DNA of 64,000 bases from Anaeramoeba flamelloides (lineage: Eukaryota; Metamonada; Anaeramoebidae): the NCBI GenBank assembly GCA_027625915.1, contig JANTQA010000033.1:9734001-9798000 (forward strand), written 5' to 3'. A program made the position numbers and the translations under genes. Positions within the stretch are counted from its first letter, which is position 1, and every line of letters starts with the position of its first letter. This document shows, piece after piece, positions 12,028 to 30,785 of this stretch. The notes below the pieces were generated by a model. It was not told where the DNA came from. It ran no database searches and saw only the letters and a program-made list of their open reading frames with translations.

Positions 12028-13735
12028 TTAACTTTGAAAAAAAAAATGTTTGAAAAACGAAATAAACATTAAGAAAAGTTAAACTTTGTATGTTCTTTTA
12101 AAATTCATACATTTACAAGTAAAAAATCTTATTATCAACGATTTTAATTTCCTAAAGAAATTGAGAATTTTGTACTAGATGTACAAATGAATGGGACCCA
12201 AAAAATTTTTTAACATGTTTTTTTTTTTTTTGAAATTTATGGTTTGTTCAGGGGTTTCTTTTATAATTATGGACTCTTATAAGAAGTTTATTATTTCTCG
12301 TATTTCTAAACAATCTAAGTTTGGTTGATTCTTAAAAATAAAGTGACTTTTTCATTTTTGGCTGATCCCCTTTGAGTGAAATGGAGTTTATTTCCAAGAT
12401 TTCAGAAATAATTTGTAAAAATAATCTATTGGTTAATTGTTTAATTTTTTTATGAAATTGATTTTTTTTTTCTATCAATTTGCTCGGCTTATGAAAATAA
12501 TCTTAAAATCTCAATATCTGAATCAAAAAAAATTAATAAATCTAATATATTAAAAAATAATAATATTCTTAATATTATTACAAAAAAAATCATCAAGTTT
12601 ATTAGCCTAAGTGTAAAAACAAATTATTTTTCAGTCTTTAATAAAATTCCTAAATAAAAAATTTGGAATTCGGGTACACAAGAGGGGTTAATAACACCTC
12701 GCTTAAATAATAATAAATATATAATTGATTTTTTTATGAACTCATCTATTGTTGGTAACAAATATAAGATAATATTTTACAACTTTTAAGTCTGAATATT
12801 GATAATTCAACCTTTCAGAATATGGCAAAATGCAGATTTTTTTACTGAAATTGTTGATATTTTTTACTAATACATGGATTGTTTTTAATTGTTTGAGGAG
12901 ATCAACAAATAATACTTCTTTACTACTCAAATTATTTAGAGACATTTGAGCCATGGGGGACTAGTGAGGTTAACACCCAATAACAACATACTTTAATCTT
13001 AGGCATCTCCTTGGTGGACGTTAATCCCATAAGATTATAAAATTATAATACACATTTAGGAATTGTCAAGGCATTACATTCTCAATCCTAAGTTAAGGCC
13101 AGGTATAAATTATCAGAAATGTAACAGGTATCTAAGTTGTAGATTATATTTGCACAAAACGGGTTGAATACTATTCCTAAAAAAATTGTCATTTTTTGAC
13201 TTTTGATATTGCAATACTTTTCGGTCAAAAAAAATATATTTCACAGCAAAATTTATTATTTTACAAATAAACTGTGTAGATCGACACTAGGGTTTCTTAG
13301 AAGCACTTCAAAAGGTATTTTTAAGTAGTTAAAACAATTTTCAAGTATTTTCGATTCACAATTATTTTCAAGAATATTCGGTAGGCTCATCTTTTTAAAA
13401 ATAAATGAACAAAAAAAAGCACTTTAAAAATCCAATTTCAAAATTGATCAAATATTGTATATAAAAATATTTTGCAGTCAAAATTGCCTTACAAATTGAT
13501 GTTTTCTTTGTCATTTCTTCCTGCTCTTAGTCAAACCCAAAAAACATACAACCTAGATTTTCAAAAGAATTCTTGTCAAATAACTTCGTCTGATAGCTAA
13601 TGAGAAAAACTGTAAAATTCTCATTTCTTACTTTTTAAAGAAAATTAGATGAAAAATAATTAAAAAGCCATTTCTCAAATTTTATTTCTCATAAATAATT
13701 AAAAAAAGATACTTTGAGAATGCAAAATAAAGAAT
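11351..13735. other. Intergenic AT-rich DNA
   Basis: Contains a ~30-base poly-T tract at about 11992-12022. A GC-richer 12660-13150 segment has loosely inverted AGGGGTTAATAACACCTC (12675-12700) and GAGGTTAACACCC (12965-12980). A 66-codon ATG frame on the minus strand (12954-12742) lies between them. I cannot support it as a gene. Confidence 0.45.
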
Positions 13736-14608
13736 CTAAAAATCCTCTTCTTTACAAGACAAAAAACAGAAATAAATCCAGAAAAGAACTTGAATTATTA
13801 AGATGATAATGTGAAGTAAATAATGAAAATACAATAAAGGGCCTGTCAGCTTGCTAAAATAGTCACTGCGATTTATACCGAGAGCTTGCCCTACAACCAC
13901 TAATAAATAAATATTGTAAAACAACAAAACAAAAAACAGTAGCACAACCAAGATTACAAATTTCCAAGCGTGGTAACACTGTACCATCAAATATTGGCAA
14001 AAAGTCACGTCCTCTTTTCCTTTAAAATGATCTCTTTTTTCAAAATTAAGATTGTAGAAGGAATACAAATTATGAATAAAATAGACTATCAAATAAATAC
14101 AAGAATTAAACCAAGTACGCCGAGCAGATGAGGAAGAATCTGTATGTGAAAGGCATGCACTAATAATTGTGAACAGAACCAAATAACCCAGAAAGACACA
14201 ATCAATGATCATAATGATTTTTGCTGTTTTCTGTTTCTTTTCGTGTGCAATACACGGAAAGATTTGTCTCTCTGTTGGACCGTCGAATTTACGACGTAAT
14301 TGTTTTCTTTTTTTTCTCCTCGCTTCAACTTCTCTTTCTTCAGGAAAAAATATAGCTGACTTTGGTTTTGTCTGTTGTTTGTGATTGTTTAGGTCATCAT
14401 CATTTTCATTCCCATTCCCATTTCCATTCCCATTTCCATTTCCCTTTCCATTTCCATTCTCATTCTCATTTTCATTTTCATTTCCATTTTCAGCACCCTT
14501 TGTTTCGTTTGATTCTTCCTTTTTTTTTGTTGGTTGTTGTTGGAATTCATATTCTTCACATTCCATTTGAGCAATGTTATTTAACTCAAGATCTATTTGA
14601 TTTTCCAT
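13736..14608 (-). CDS. Four-helix membrane protein with Asn/Gly-rich cytoplasmic N-terminus
   Basis: A 290-residue protein from the ATG at 14608. The same frame is open 13 codons further but lacks an upstream ATG there. Residues 1-130 are hydrophilic: an Asn/Glu and Asn/Gly alternating repeat (about 41-69), then a basic cluster (97-107, RRKKRKQLRRK). Four hydrophobic helices follow at about 131-153, 168-187, 216-240 and 257-283. The tail is short and acidic (KEEDF). By the positive-inside rule the basic segment before helix 1 suggests a cytosolic N-terminus. The fold resembles generic tetraspan proteins, but there is no tetraspanin CCG motif or other family signature. No function is assigned. 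No intron is needed; it stands alone, 3 kb from the next gene. Confidence 0.72.
   Translation of the reverse strand: MENQIDLELNNIAQMECEEYEFQQQPTKKKEESNETKGAENGNENENENENGNGKGNGNGNGNGNGNENDDDLNNHKQQTKPKSAIFFPEEREVEARRKKRKQLRRKFDGPTERQIFPCIAHEKKQKTAKIIMIIDCVFLGYLVLFTIISACLSHTDSSSSARRTWFNSCIYLIVYFIHNLYSFYNLNFEKRDHFKGKEDVTFCQYLMVQCYHAWKFVILVVLLFFVLLFYNIYLLVVVGQALGINRSDYFSKLTGPLLYFHYLLHIIILIIQVLFWIYFCFLSCKEEDF
14395..14500. repeat. In-frame Asn/Gly and Asn/Glu hexanucleotide repeat
   Basis: Tandem CATTCC/CATTTC-type hexamers. On the coding strand they alternate AAT with GGN or GAA, giving the NENE and NGNG stretch of the membrane protein. Confidence 0.75.
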
Positions 14609-15079
14609 AAAAATGTCGCCTATTGTTTGTTCAAAAAAAAAATGCAAAAAATAAAATTTTTTCGCTTTTGATGGATTTAGGAAAATTAGATCTCAAATTT
14701 TGCCTTTAAAAAAACTTTTCACAAAAAGAAGAAACAATAACCGAAATGAAAATTGGTTCTGATGACAAAACATCTTTCATAAAATAGTTTTTGAATTTTC
14801 GTTAAATAGTACAATTTAGTTTTAAATTTGAATTTGAATTTTAATCAATAAAAGTGAATTTTCTTTTTTGATTTTCAATTGTATGTCTATTTAGAATTAG
14901 TTATTACACAAAATTTTCAGAACCCACAAACAAAAAAAAGCAAAAAAAGAAGATTTTTCTTAAAGTTTGACCTTACCCAATTCGAATAGGCAAAAGTCAA
15001 AATGTTAATATTCATTAACAAATGAAAGGGCGAAGATTATATTCATGATCAAAAACATTATTTAGAAAGAGAATAATTT
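14609..15079. other. Upstream region of the membrane-protein gene
   Basis: A-rich leader directly before the ATG on the minus strand, then ordinary AT-rich DNA. No promoter motif recognised. Confidence 0.4.
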
Positions 15080-15590
15080 TTTGTTTGTACACTTGATTTT
15101 GCAAAAGTGAATAAAGTAACCATTTTGGAAAAAAAGGTGAAATAAGGTTTTTAATTGGGAACATTCAACATTACTGAAAACAAAAAGTAAAATCAATAAT
15201 AAGAAGAAACCAATTAACTTCAAATAATATTCAATTATATTATTTCCTATCAACCCAAAAACAATTTAAATCTCCTTGATTATATATCCAAATTGTAGTC
15301 AGTTGTTTTGGAGATCGCAAAAATAGTCTATTTTTTGAACAAATTTTAAATAATTGATCAATCAAAGAAAAGCCCATTCTAAGAGATAGTATTAAAAAAA
15401 CTGTTATTGTGTTGAGTCCTTCATTTTGTCTAAATTTATTTATTTATTTATTCATTTTTTAATTGATCTTACTTTTCATTTTCTGAAATGGTCCCAATTA
15501 AAAACTCTGTTGGGTTTTTTTTCCTTTTTCACTTTTTTTCCCAATTTTCTTTTTTTACTTTGGCAATTAGCCTTAAAATCATCTCTTTTT
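15080..15590. repeat. Imperfect inverted repeat, ~510 bp
   Basis: Arms of roughly 70-130 bases face each other. The left arm contains GGTTTTTAATTGGGAACATT (15146-15165) and the right arm contains AATGGTCCCAATTAAAAAC (15488-15506). Flanking homology extends through a GCAAAAGTG/GCCAAAGT region. The short block CCCAATTAAAAA also recurs at 46598. It has the appearance of an old MITE-like element with no coding frame. Confidence 0.4.
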
Positions 15591-15668
15591 ATTGGCGAAC
15601 TATTATTTATTTACCTCGTTCTTTTTTGTGATATAAATTTGGCGAGCCCAGAATCCGAGATGAAATAA

Positions 15669-15979
15669 TACAGTCCTGTACCATTTTAAGGCACAGGAGA
15701 AATCAACCTATAAGGCACAAAATTTAGTTCACTTTAAGGCACAAATTTTTGGTTTGAGGCACTTTCCCAATTTCAAGATATAATTTCACCGAATGATTAC
15801 AGAGTTAGTTTGAGTGTTTTCTTCAATATATATATCGAATATTACATTATGAGTAATCTTGGAAATTTACACAGATAAATTGTGACTTATTTTGACCACT
15901 TTGATTTTGTACCTTAATGGGATTTTTTTGTGCCTTATATGTTGATTTTTCCTGTGCCGTAAAAGAGCACAGGACTGTA
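15669..15979. mobile_element. Palindromic MITE, TACAGTCCTGT subfamily
   Basis: The ends are TACAGTCCTGT and ACAGGACTGTA, with AAGGCACAGG repeats just inside and CCTGTGCC at the far side. The flanking TA suggests a TA target site, as in Tc1/mariner relatives. The ends and the repeated AAGGCACA motif relate it to the TACAGTCAGTTCCAC copies elsewhere in the window. It is longer (311 bp) and has a unique centre. Confidence 0.7.
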
Positions 15980-16499
15980 TTATAAAAATGAAAAAAAAGT
16001 TAATCCACTGAAATTTTATACCTATTAAAATTCTAAAATAACCATTGGTCAAATTATTAAAATATATTATATGTAATAATGAGAGCGAATAAGATCTCTA
16101 AAAACATCAATTATCATTGGTTACTGAAGATCATTGGGGTTTTCATTCAATTAGAAGTTAAAATTTTTAACTAACTTTGAAAAAAATTTTTTGATTATAT
16201 CTTGATGAATGTAAAGTATTATAATCAAATGATGCTTCTTTTTGAAAAACAACCACACTCTTGAAAACTTTTTAATCTCATTAACAATTAAAAAACTCAA
16301 AAAATTATTGAAAAATTTTCAAAACAATAATTAAAAACCAAAAAATTCTCATACAACAATAAAAAGTTATAAAAAAATATTTATTGAAGTCAACACCGAT
16401 CATTTTAAAAATTGTATGGGGGTATAATCAAACTTTTTAACATACCAAAATTCAATTTGTTAACAAAAATCTTTTTTATTCTAATCTGGAATTACTAAC

Positions 16500-17370
16500 A
16501 GATATCGATCATTTTCTTTGGGACCGTATCGTCAAGTGCCGTCAAGTGCCTAGGTTTACTTGAGGTTTTCTGTTTTGTTTGTTAAGTGTTCTAGGTTTTT
16601 TTTACTTTTTGAAATAAACACAAAAATTGAATAAATCCTGGTTTTTTTTTACTTTAGAAATAAACCGAAAATTTATTAAAATTTTCTGTTTATTTCGAAA
16701 GTAAAAAAAACCTAACGAAAATCTATTGATTTTCCAAATAAATAGAAAACTCAAGAAAACCTAACCGCTGTTTTCCAAAATTCCAAAGAAGCGAGAAAAA
16801 TCTTTGATTTTGCTCAATTCTTTTAAATCCTGGAAAAACTAACTGCAGTTTACTTTCATTTAAGAAATAAACAGCAAATTAAATAAATTTTCTGTTTCTT
16901 TTTGAAATAAAAAAAAAACCATCGACGCCGATTATATGGAAAAATATGTAAAATTTGGATTAAGGAATTAATTTAAATAAATAATAAATAATAAATAATT
17001 AAAGAATAATATTCTTCATATTATTCGAAACAAAGGCCCATTATTTATTTTATCATTAGTTAATGATAAAGAAATTTATAACCATTTATTAAAATTTATA
17101 AACAAAAATTTAGAAATTAGGAAAAGTGCTGTAGAGTGCCGCCAAGTGCCGAAGTTTTCTTGAGGTTTTCTATTTTATTTATGAAGTGTTCTAGGTTTTT
17201 TTACTTTAGAAATAAACCGAAAATTTATTAAAATTTTTGGTTTATTTCTAAAGTAAAAAAAAACCGAACGAAAATATATCGATTTTCCAAATAAATAGAA
17301 AACTCAAAAAAACCTAACGAAAATCTATTGATTTTACCAATAAACAGAAAACTCAATAAAACCTAACAGC
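16500..17370 (-). repeat. Dispersed ~0.8-kb repeat, family 3, copy 2
   Basis: Two direct subunits of about 240 bp start at 16526 and 17122, each beginning with TCAAGTGCCG-type blocks. Both then run through TTGAGGTTTTCT, AAATAAACCGAAAATTTATT and AATAGAAAACTCAA. The DNA between them (16945-17120) is the reverse complement of 3870-4035. No open frame. The direct subunits resemble a terminal duplication, but no coding or priming features support an LTR element. Confidence 0.6.
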
Positions 17371-17792
17371 TGCAAATGGAAACTAATTTCTTCTCTTCAA
17401 AAATAAAAAAAAAAAAAAAATCTTTATTAATCGACCCCTAGAAGAAATACCCAATTGGAACCATATACTAATTGAAATGTTAACAATTGTTTAATAATTA
17501 CAATACTCACAAAAAAAAAAAACAAATAATTATTAATACAAATAAATCAAGGGTGTGTTAACAAATTTTGGAAAGAACAAAGCAAAAAAAAATACAATAG
17601 TAAATTTGTAAAAATTCTATAACAAATATTGATCAATCAAAAGGTTAGATACCATTGAAATAATTTTATTTGGGTTTTTATATTTTTAACAACATAACCC
17701 AACTTTAACCTTATATCAATGGTTCGCAAAAAATTTTTCTGATAAAACGAAACAGATTACATAATTCAAAATAAAAATTAAAAAACAAAAAT

Positions 17793-25270
<7,478 letters not shown>

Positions 25271-26113
25271 GGATCGACTTTTGATGTAAATTATTAAAAA
25301 GTAGTAAAAAATGTATCTTTTTTTTGAAGCCTATTAAATGTAAGAATTGGTCAAAGAATTTATGTTTATTCAAGGTGAAAAAAAAAGAACAAGACAAACA
25401 ATTTCAAGCGAATCGTTGAATATTAGTTTTTGTATTCTTGAACAAAAACTGAAATTCTTATGTCATTATGATACACCAAAACAAGTGTTAGATTAAAGCA
25501 ACTTTTTCAAAAAAAGAAAAAAATTGAGCAAAATCTCAATCAAGACAGAACTTCATTCAAATTAATTTTTAATAACAAAAAATACAAACCACTCTAAAGG
25601 ACGTTTAGTATTGTAAACACCAAATGAGAATAGGTAGTTATTGAGATATACTGATATTATTTTTAAATGTATTGTTGAGTTTTTCTTTAATCATCATTGA
25701 AAGATTTTTTTTTGATTTGTTTTGTTGATTAACAAAGAAAACTTGTTTTCTAAGTTCTGTTTGGGAAGAAAGAATATCCTTATTAGGTTAAGTGTAAAAA
25801 AGGATCACTTTTGGAGTAAATTTGAGATCAAATTAGCGATCTCATTAATATGTTCCAAAATTAATCTCAAGTGTGTTGTTGTAAATATCTAAAACAACCC
25901 TATTTTAGTTTTTCGCTTTAGTGAAATATTTTCAAACCTGTTTCAAAATAAATTAAAAAGAAAAATTAATCATTTTTTACTTTTATTTTTCTCCTTATTT
26001 TCAAAAAAGAAATCAGTCAACAAAACCAAACAAAGCAGCACAAAGAATAATAAAAACTACTTACAGTAGAACCGTACCAATGTAAATAATAACAATAATC
26101 ACAACAATATAAA
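25271..26113. other. Upstream region of the DOCK gene
   Basis: AT-rich, without recognised promoter motifs or open frames. Confidence 0.45.
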
Positions 26114-26310
26114 TACAGTCAGTCCCACTTTTAATACACAAACTTTTAACAAAATTTAAAGCATAAAAAAAACTCAAATGATGACACAAAATTCAAATTA
26201 TAGTAAAAAAATTTGTAGTTAAAAAGAATTTGAATTTTGTTCCTTAATTTGGAATTTGTTTTCTGCCTAAATTTTGGTTGAAAGTTTGTGCCTTCAAAGT
26301 TAAAAACACT
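26114..26310. mobile_element. Palindromic MITE, TACAGTCAGT family, copy with worn right end
   Basis: Left end TACAGTCAGTCCCACTTTTA with ACACAAACTTTTAAC just inside. The right side carries the complement, TTGGTTGAAAGTTTGTGCCTT, then decays. No coding capacity. Confidence 0.72.
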
Positions 26311-26357
26311 TGAATACTAATTACTACACAAAATTTTCAAGCTTCCTAATTCAATCT

Positions 26358-26640
26358 AAACAATTCAAGATATCGAACCTCAAGCCTTTCAAAGATCTAA
26401 TACTTGCAGCACCAGTAGTAACCATATTAGTAAGAATAATAATAATAAAACCAACAATAGTAAAACAAATAATAATAACAATAACATCAATGGTAGAACC
26501 AATAAAACCAACATCAACAATAATAACAAAAAAAAAAAAACAATAAAATCAATAATATTTATAACTACAACAAAAAATGAAAATAACAATAAAAACAAAA
26601 TCAAACTTTTATTTTTTGTTGTTTTCTTATATACATTTAG
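26358..26640 (+). other. Open Asn-rich frame without a start, possible orphan exon
   Basis: Between stops, one plus-strand frame reads DIEPQAFQRSNTCSTSS, then an Asn/Lys/Thr-rich run from AAT and AAC codons. The front part has balanced composition and looks like protein, with an AG (TTCAAG) just before it. The rear part degrades into TA repeats. It could be an exon or a remnant of an Asn-rich gene. No partner exon was found, and chance with a microsatellite is possible. Confidence 0.25.
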
Positions 26641-28999
26641 ATATATATATATATATATATTGTTGAAAGTGAGACTTTTTTTTTTTTTTTTTTTTGTTTT
26701 TTTGATTTTCTTTTATTTTTCTTTTCTTGTTTTTTTTCAATGCCTTTTTTTTATTTTTTTTTTTTGCAATTTTTTTTTTTGTTTTTTCAAAAGATCAAGT
26801 TAGAAAAAAAAAGAACTTAGAAAAGACAAATAATCATTTAGAAAATTGATATTATGAAATTTCTTTTAAAATGAATTTAATTATTGGTAAAAAATTTTCT
26901 TGTTTATCCCTTTTCAGTCAAAGTTCAGAAATAAAAAAATAGTAAGGCTCATTTCAAAAATTGAGACTCACTCTTTTGCAGTTGATATTTTTTTTTAATT
27001 TTTAGAATATCAGGTTTTCACTTGTTATTAAAAATTTTATTGATTATTATTAGCTATATTTAATAATTAATTGTATTGAATACTAAAGGAGATTAATTTT
27101 TTTTCAATTAATTATTTCATATTCACAATTTTGGGATAATTATTAAATTTCAAATCTGATCAAATTTCAAAATTAGTTAAATTTGATTTTTTTCAAAATA
27201 GTCAATTCCATTGTTATATATATATATATGTGTTGGTTGAGGTTATTTAAAAACCACCTTTTCCAGGAAGGTTAAGGTATGTTCATGTAATTTAAGGTAG
27301 GCTAGTTAAGAGTATTTCGAGTAGGTTTGGATAATATTCTTGTAAATTTTGGGAAGGATTTTATTAATTAAAAATAATCAAGAGACCAACTAGACCTTTG
27401 TAACTTGCTTTAAGGAGAAAAAAATCCCGAATTAACATTTTGTGTTAAAATTGGATTTTGAACAATTTTGTAAAAATATTTAGTAAAGATGATTTCAAGG
27501 TTTTGAATTTTGTACAATTTAAGTATCAAAATATTACCAAAATCGCAAAATATTTTTTTGATTTTTCCTCTCCTGCAATACTTATAATCCTCTAAAAACT
27601 TTCATAACAATAATAATAATCAATAAAATCTTTAAAAATATAAAAAATTTGAATTTTACCAAATTTAAAATTTATTAATATACCCACAATTGTTGAAAGA
27701 GAACTAATTTCACAAATTCTATTTAAAATTATTTGAAAAATTATTAATTAAATTCAATTCTAATATAACTATTAAAATACAAAACACCATTATTCATTGC
27801 TTAATGACCCTTAATATGAATAATTTTTTTATTCATTATACATCCTTTAATTAAAGATCCAAATACTCATAATTCAAATTTCTTCTACTTTATTTTATTT
27901 TTTAAAAATTTTTGAGTTTTTATGTAATTTTTTTTTGGTCAATAAATTTGTCTTTTTCAAAGATTTTTAACCACAATAAAAAAATTTAATAAATAAAAAA
28001 TTATAATTTAGTTTTAAAAAACTTTTAGATACTTGACAGATTGCTTATCCCGTCTTAAAATTTATCAAAATCTCTTCTGTAAAAAAAAAGTTTGAATTTG
28101 CTTTTAAATCTTTTTGAAATATTTTTAGTAAAATATATATATTTAATACATGATTAAATAAAAAAAACTGAATTAAAAATATGTTAAAATATATTATAAT
28201 ATGACACAAGAAAAAATAAGAGACTAAAATAAAAAAAAAAAAAAAATAAAAAAAAAAACACTAACAATATTTTTTCTATATATAAATATTAATAGTACGA
28301 TGTAAATGAAATATTACTAAAGATGTTCAGAAATAAACCCTATAAACAATTATTTTTTCCTCAAGTATTATATAATTTAAATATTTTTAATCAAATAAAA
28401 TAGATCCATAAAAAAAATATAGATATTTGAATTAATAAAAAAAAATAAAATTTAGAATAAAAGCTCAAACATGAATCTTATCAACATTCTTAAAGATAAA
28501 AAAAAATCAAAAATTATATAAAATATGACATTAAAAAGTAAAAAATATTTTTTCAAAAAAATAAAATAGTTAGACTTAAACAATGTCTTTCAAGATTTAA
28601 AAACAGATGAAATAGAAAACAGTGGCTTGGTTAATAAGGGAAAAAATAAGTAATAAAGGAAAAATTTACTTGTACCCACAATGAGTAAAAAAAAAACAGA
28701 TTATAATCATCATAAGTAGAAGAAAATTACCATTAAAAAGATATCTCAAAACTCTTGATTTAATAGTTAAAATTATATAAAAATATCCAGAACTTTTACT
28801 GAAATCACCAACAACCCCACTTAAACATAAAATATTTTACAAATGGGCGATATATATATATTTATATATATATATATATACAATTGTGAAAAAAATAGTC
28901 ATTTGTGAAAACATACAGGTTACAGAAAAAAAAAAAAATAATTCAGATCACTTCATAACGAGATAACAAAGATACCAAAAAAAATATAAAATAATTGGA
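26641..28999. other. Very AT-rich intergenic DNA
   Basis: Long T runs at 26670-26790, TA microsatellites at 26641-26660, 27217-27230 and 28850-28880, and otherwise featureless DNA. Confidence 0.5.
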
Positions 29000-29264
29000 A
29001 TAAGTAACCAAAAAAATCAAAGATTTTAAGATCATCTTTAATCAAGATATCAACAAATTGATGAGGAAAATGAACATAAATAAAATTTATGACCTTGTTA
29101 TAGACCCATTTCTGGCCAATATTACAAATCACACTATAAGGAATAAAATTATCTTAAATCCTAATAATTCTGGATCTTATAACCACTCAAATCTATCTCA
29201 ATTTCAAGAACTAGAAAAGTTTTTGCATAAATTATTTAAATTGTTTATTTTAATACACAGTTAA
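29000..29264 (+). other. Unassigned open frame of ~87 codons
   Basis: The frame is open from about 29000 to the TAA at 29262-29264. It contains an ATG at 29061 (MRKMNINKIYDLVIDPFLAN). Composition is less A/T-biased than its surroundings and includes NPNNSGSYNHSNLSQFQELE. By rough estimate several open frames of this length arise by chance in a window of this composition. It could be a small gene or a remnant; no family is recognised. Confidence 0.28.
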
Positions 29265-29984
29265 AAAAAGTAAAAATAATAACATTACTATACATTTACC
29301 GAAAATATAGAAATAATTATGATTTTAAACAAAAATTTTTTATCATTTTTTCTCTTATCTGTATTTTTTTCCCCAATAATTAATCTACTTTGTTAAATCT
29401 AATCATTAAAAATTTCAATGATTGTTCGAAGTTTAATTTTCTACCTTTCCACTAGAACAATCACTTACAATTAGTTCAAGATATCTAATCATTTGATCAT
29501 TTTTTTTTTTTTTAATTATTAGTGGAATTACAATAAATTTACCATCAGATTTTTTTTTTATCGTATTTCCAAATTTTTGAAGCAAGGATTCTGATTTTCT
29601 TTCATATTATTTTTGTTTTCTTTTATTATGGGAAAATGGATTACCTAGAAAAAAATTTATAATGGAGAAATTCATATAGCTTATATGAAGTTTTTGAAAA
29701 TATAAAAAATTAATTTTTTTTAAGGTTTTTTCCTCTTAACAATGTTAACAAATTTTTAGAAAGGGTTTTATTTATTAATTATTTATTTTTTAATTATTGT
29801 TAATTTGTGATTCTTGATATAATCCCCCATTCAACAATATTTTTGTAAATTAAATCAAATATAAAGTACATCTAATTAAAATTTTTATACACTGATTGAA
29901 TTAATTATTCCAATTTAGCAACATTAAATTTCTCTCTTTATCAGAAAACTACTTTTCAACGCTTAAATCTAAACTAGAAACCTA

Positions 29985-30515
29985 AATTTCATTTTTTTTC
30001 AAAACACTTTAAACGGTTAAACCAACCACAATAATACAATTTGATTCGAAATGGAAATAATTGTGATTTTTTAAAAATATGAAAATAATTTTATCATTTT
30101 TTAATTTTTGTTTTCATTTCATGTTACAAAATTAAAAAAAAAAATTCATTAGATCAAAAATTATTTTAAACAATCTGAAATAAGGTTAAAGTTTGGCTAT
30201 TTTCAATCGAAGAAAAACTCAAATATAATTAGTTTGATAGTCTCTAAACTTATGATCAATCAATAATTCCTAATAGAATTTAAACAAATTTACCAATATA
30301 TTTTTTTGGTTTTACCCCTTTCCAAAAATTTTAAACAAACCAATAATTTATTAGTTTTGATCACCATTGATTTTTTTTGTTTTGTGGTTATAATAATTTA
30401 TAAGCAAGTGTTAACATTTCAATTAGTGAATAGTTCTTATTTATAAAATCTTCTTGAATTGATTAAATAAGTTTTTTTCTTCACAAATTGAATTTTGGTG
30501 TTTCAAAAATTTTGA
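29985..30515 (+). mobile_element. ~520-bp dispersed element, family 2, copy 1
   Basis: Shares a full-length alignment with 53770-54290 and 61346-61895. Landmarks are CACAATAATACAATTTGATT, AGGTTAAAGTTTGG, TTTACCAATATATTTTTTTG, GTTAACATTTCAATTAGTGA and CTTCACAAATTGAATTTTGG. The ends look inverted (CAAAACACTTTAAAC and GGTGTTTCAAAAA). No coding frame. Confidence 0.65.
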
Positions 30516-30785
30516 ATTGATGTTTATGTTCAATTGGTACTCATTAAACTAACATTAATATTTCTCTTGAATGAGATTACTATTTTTACTAATAGAACTA
30601 CTTATCAAGAGAATTATATTTAAAATATAAAAAAAAACTTGTCCACTTTTTTTGAAATGCCTTAATGTATATAATTAATAATTTGAAACAAAACAAAGAA
30701 AAAAAACCCAATATATTTTCTTACTGTATTTTTTATAAAACATATTTATAAATTAGATACGGATATATTTATATATACTATCTGT

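Noticed and set aside
12742-12954. 66-codon ATG frame on the minus strand
   Set aside because: Length is within chance expectation and no homology is visible.
15426-15668. 80-codon Phe/Leu-rich plus-strand frame that could be read as a membrane peptide
   Set aside because: No ATG; it overlaps the arm of an inverted repeat, and the hydrophobicity follows from T-rich DNA.
16520-17370. Two ~240-bp direct repeats resembling LTRs
   Set aside because: No primer-binding site, polypurine tract or coding region between them, and other family 3 copies do not keep the same paired layout.
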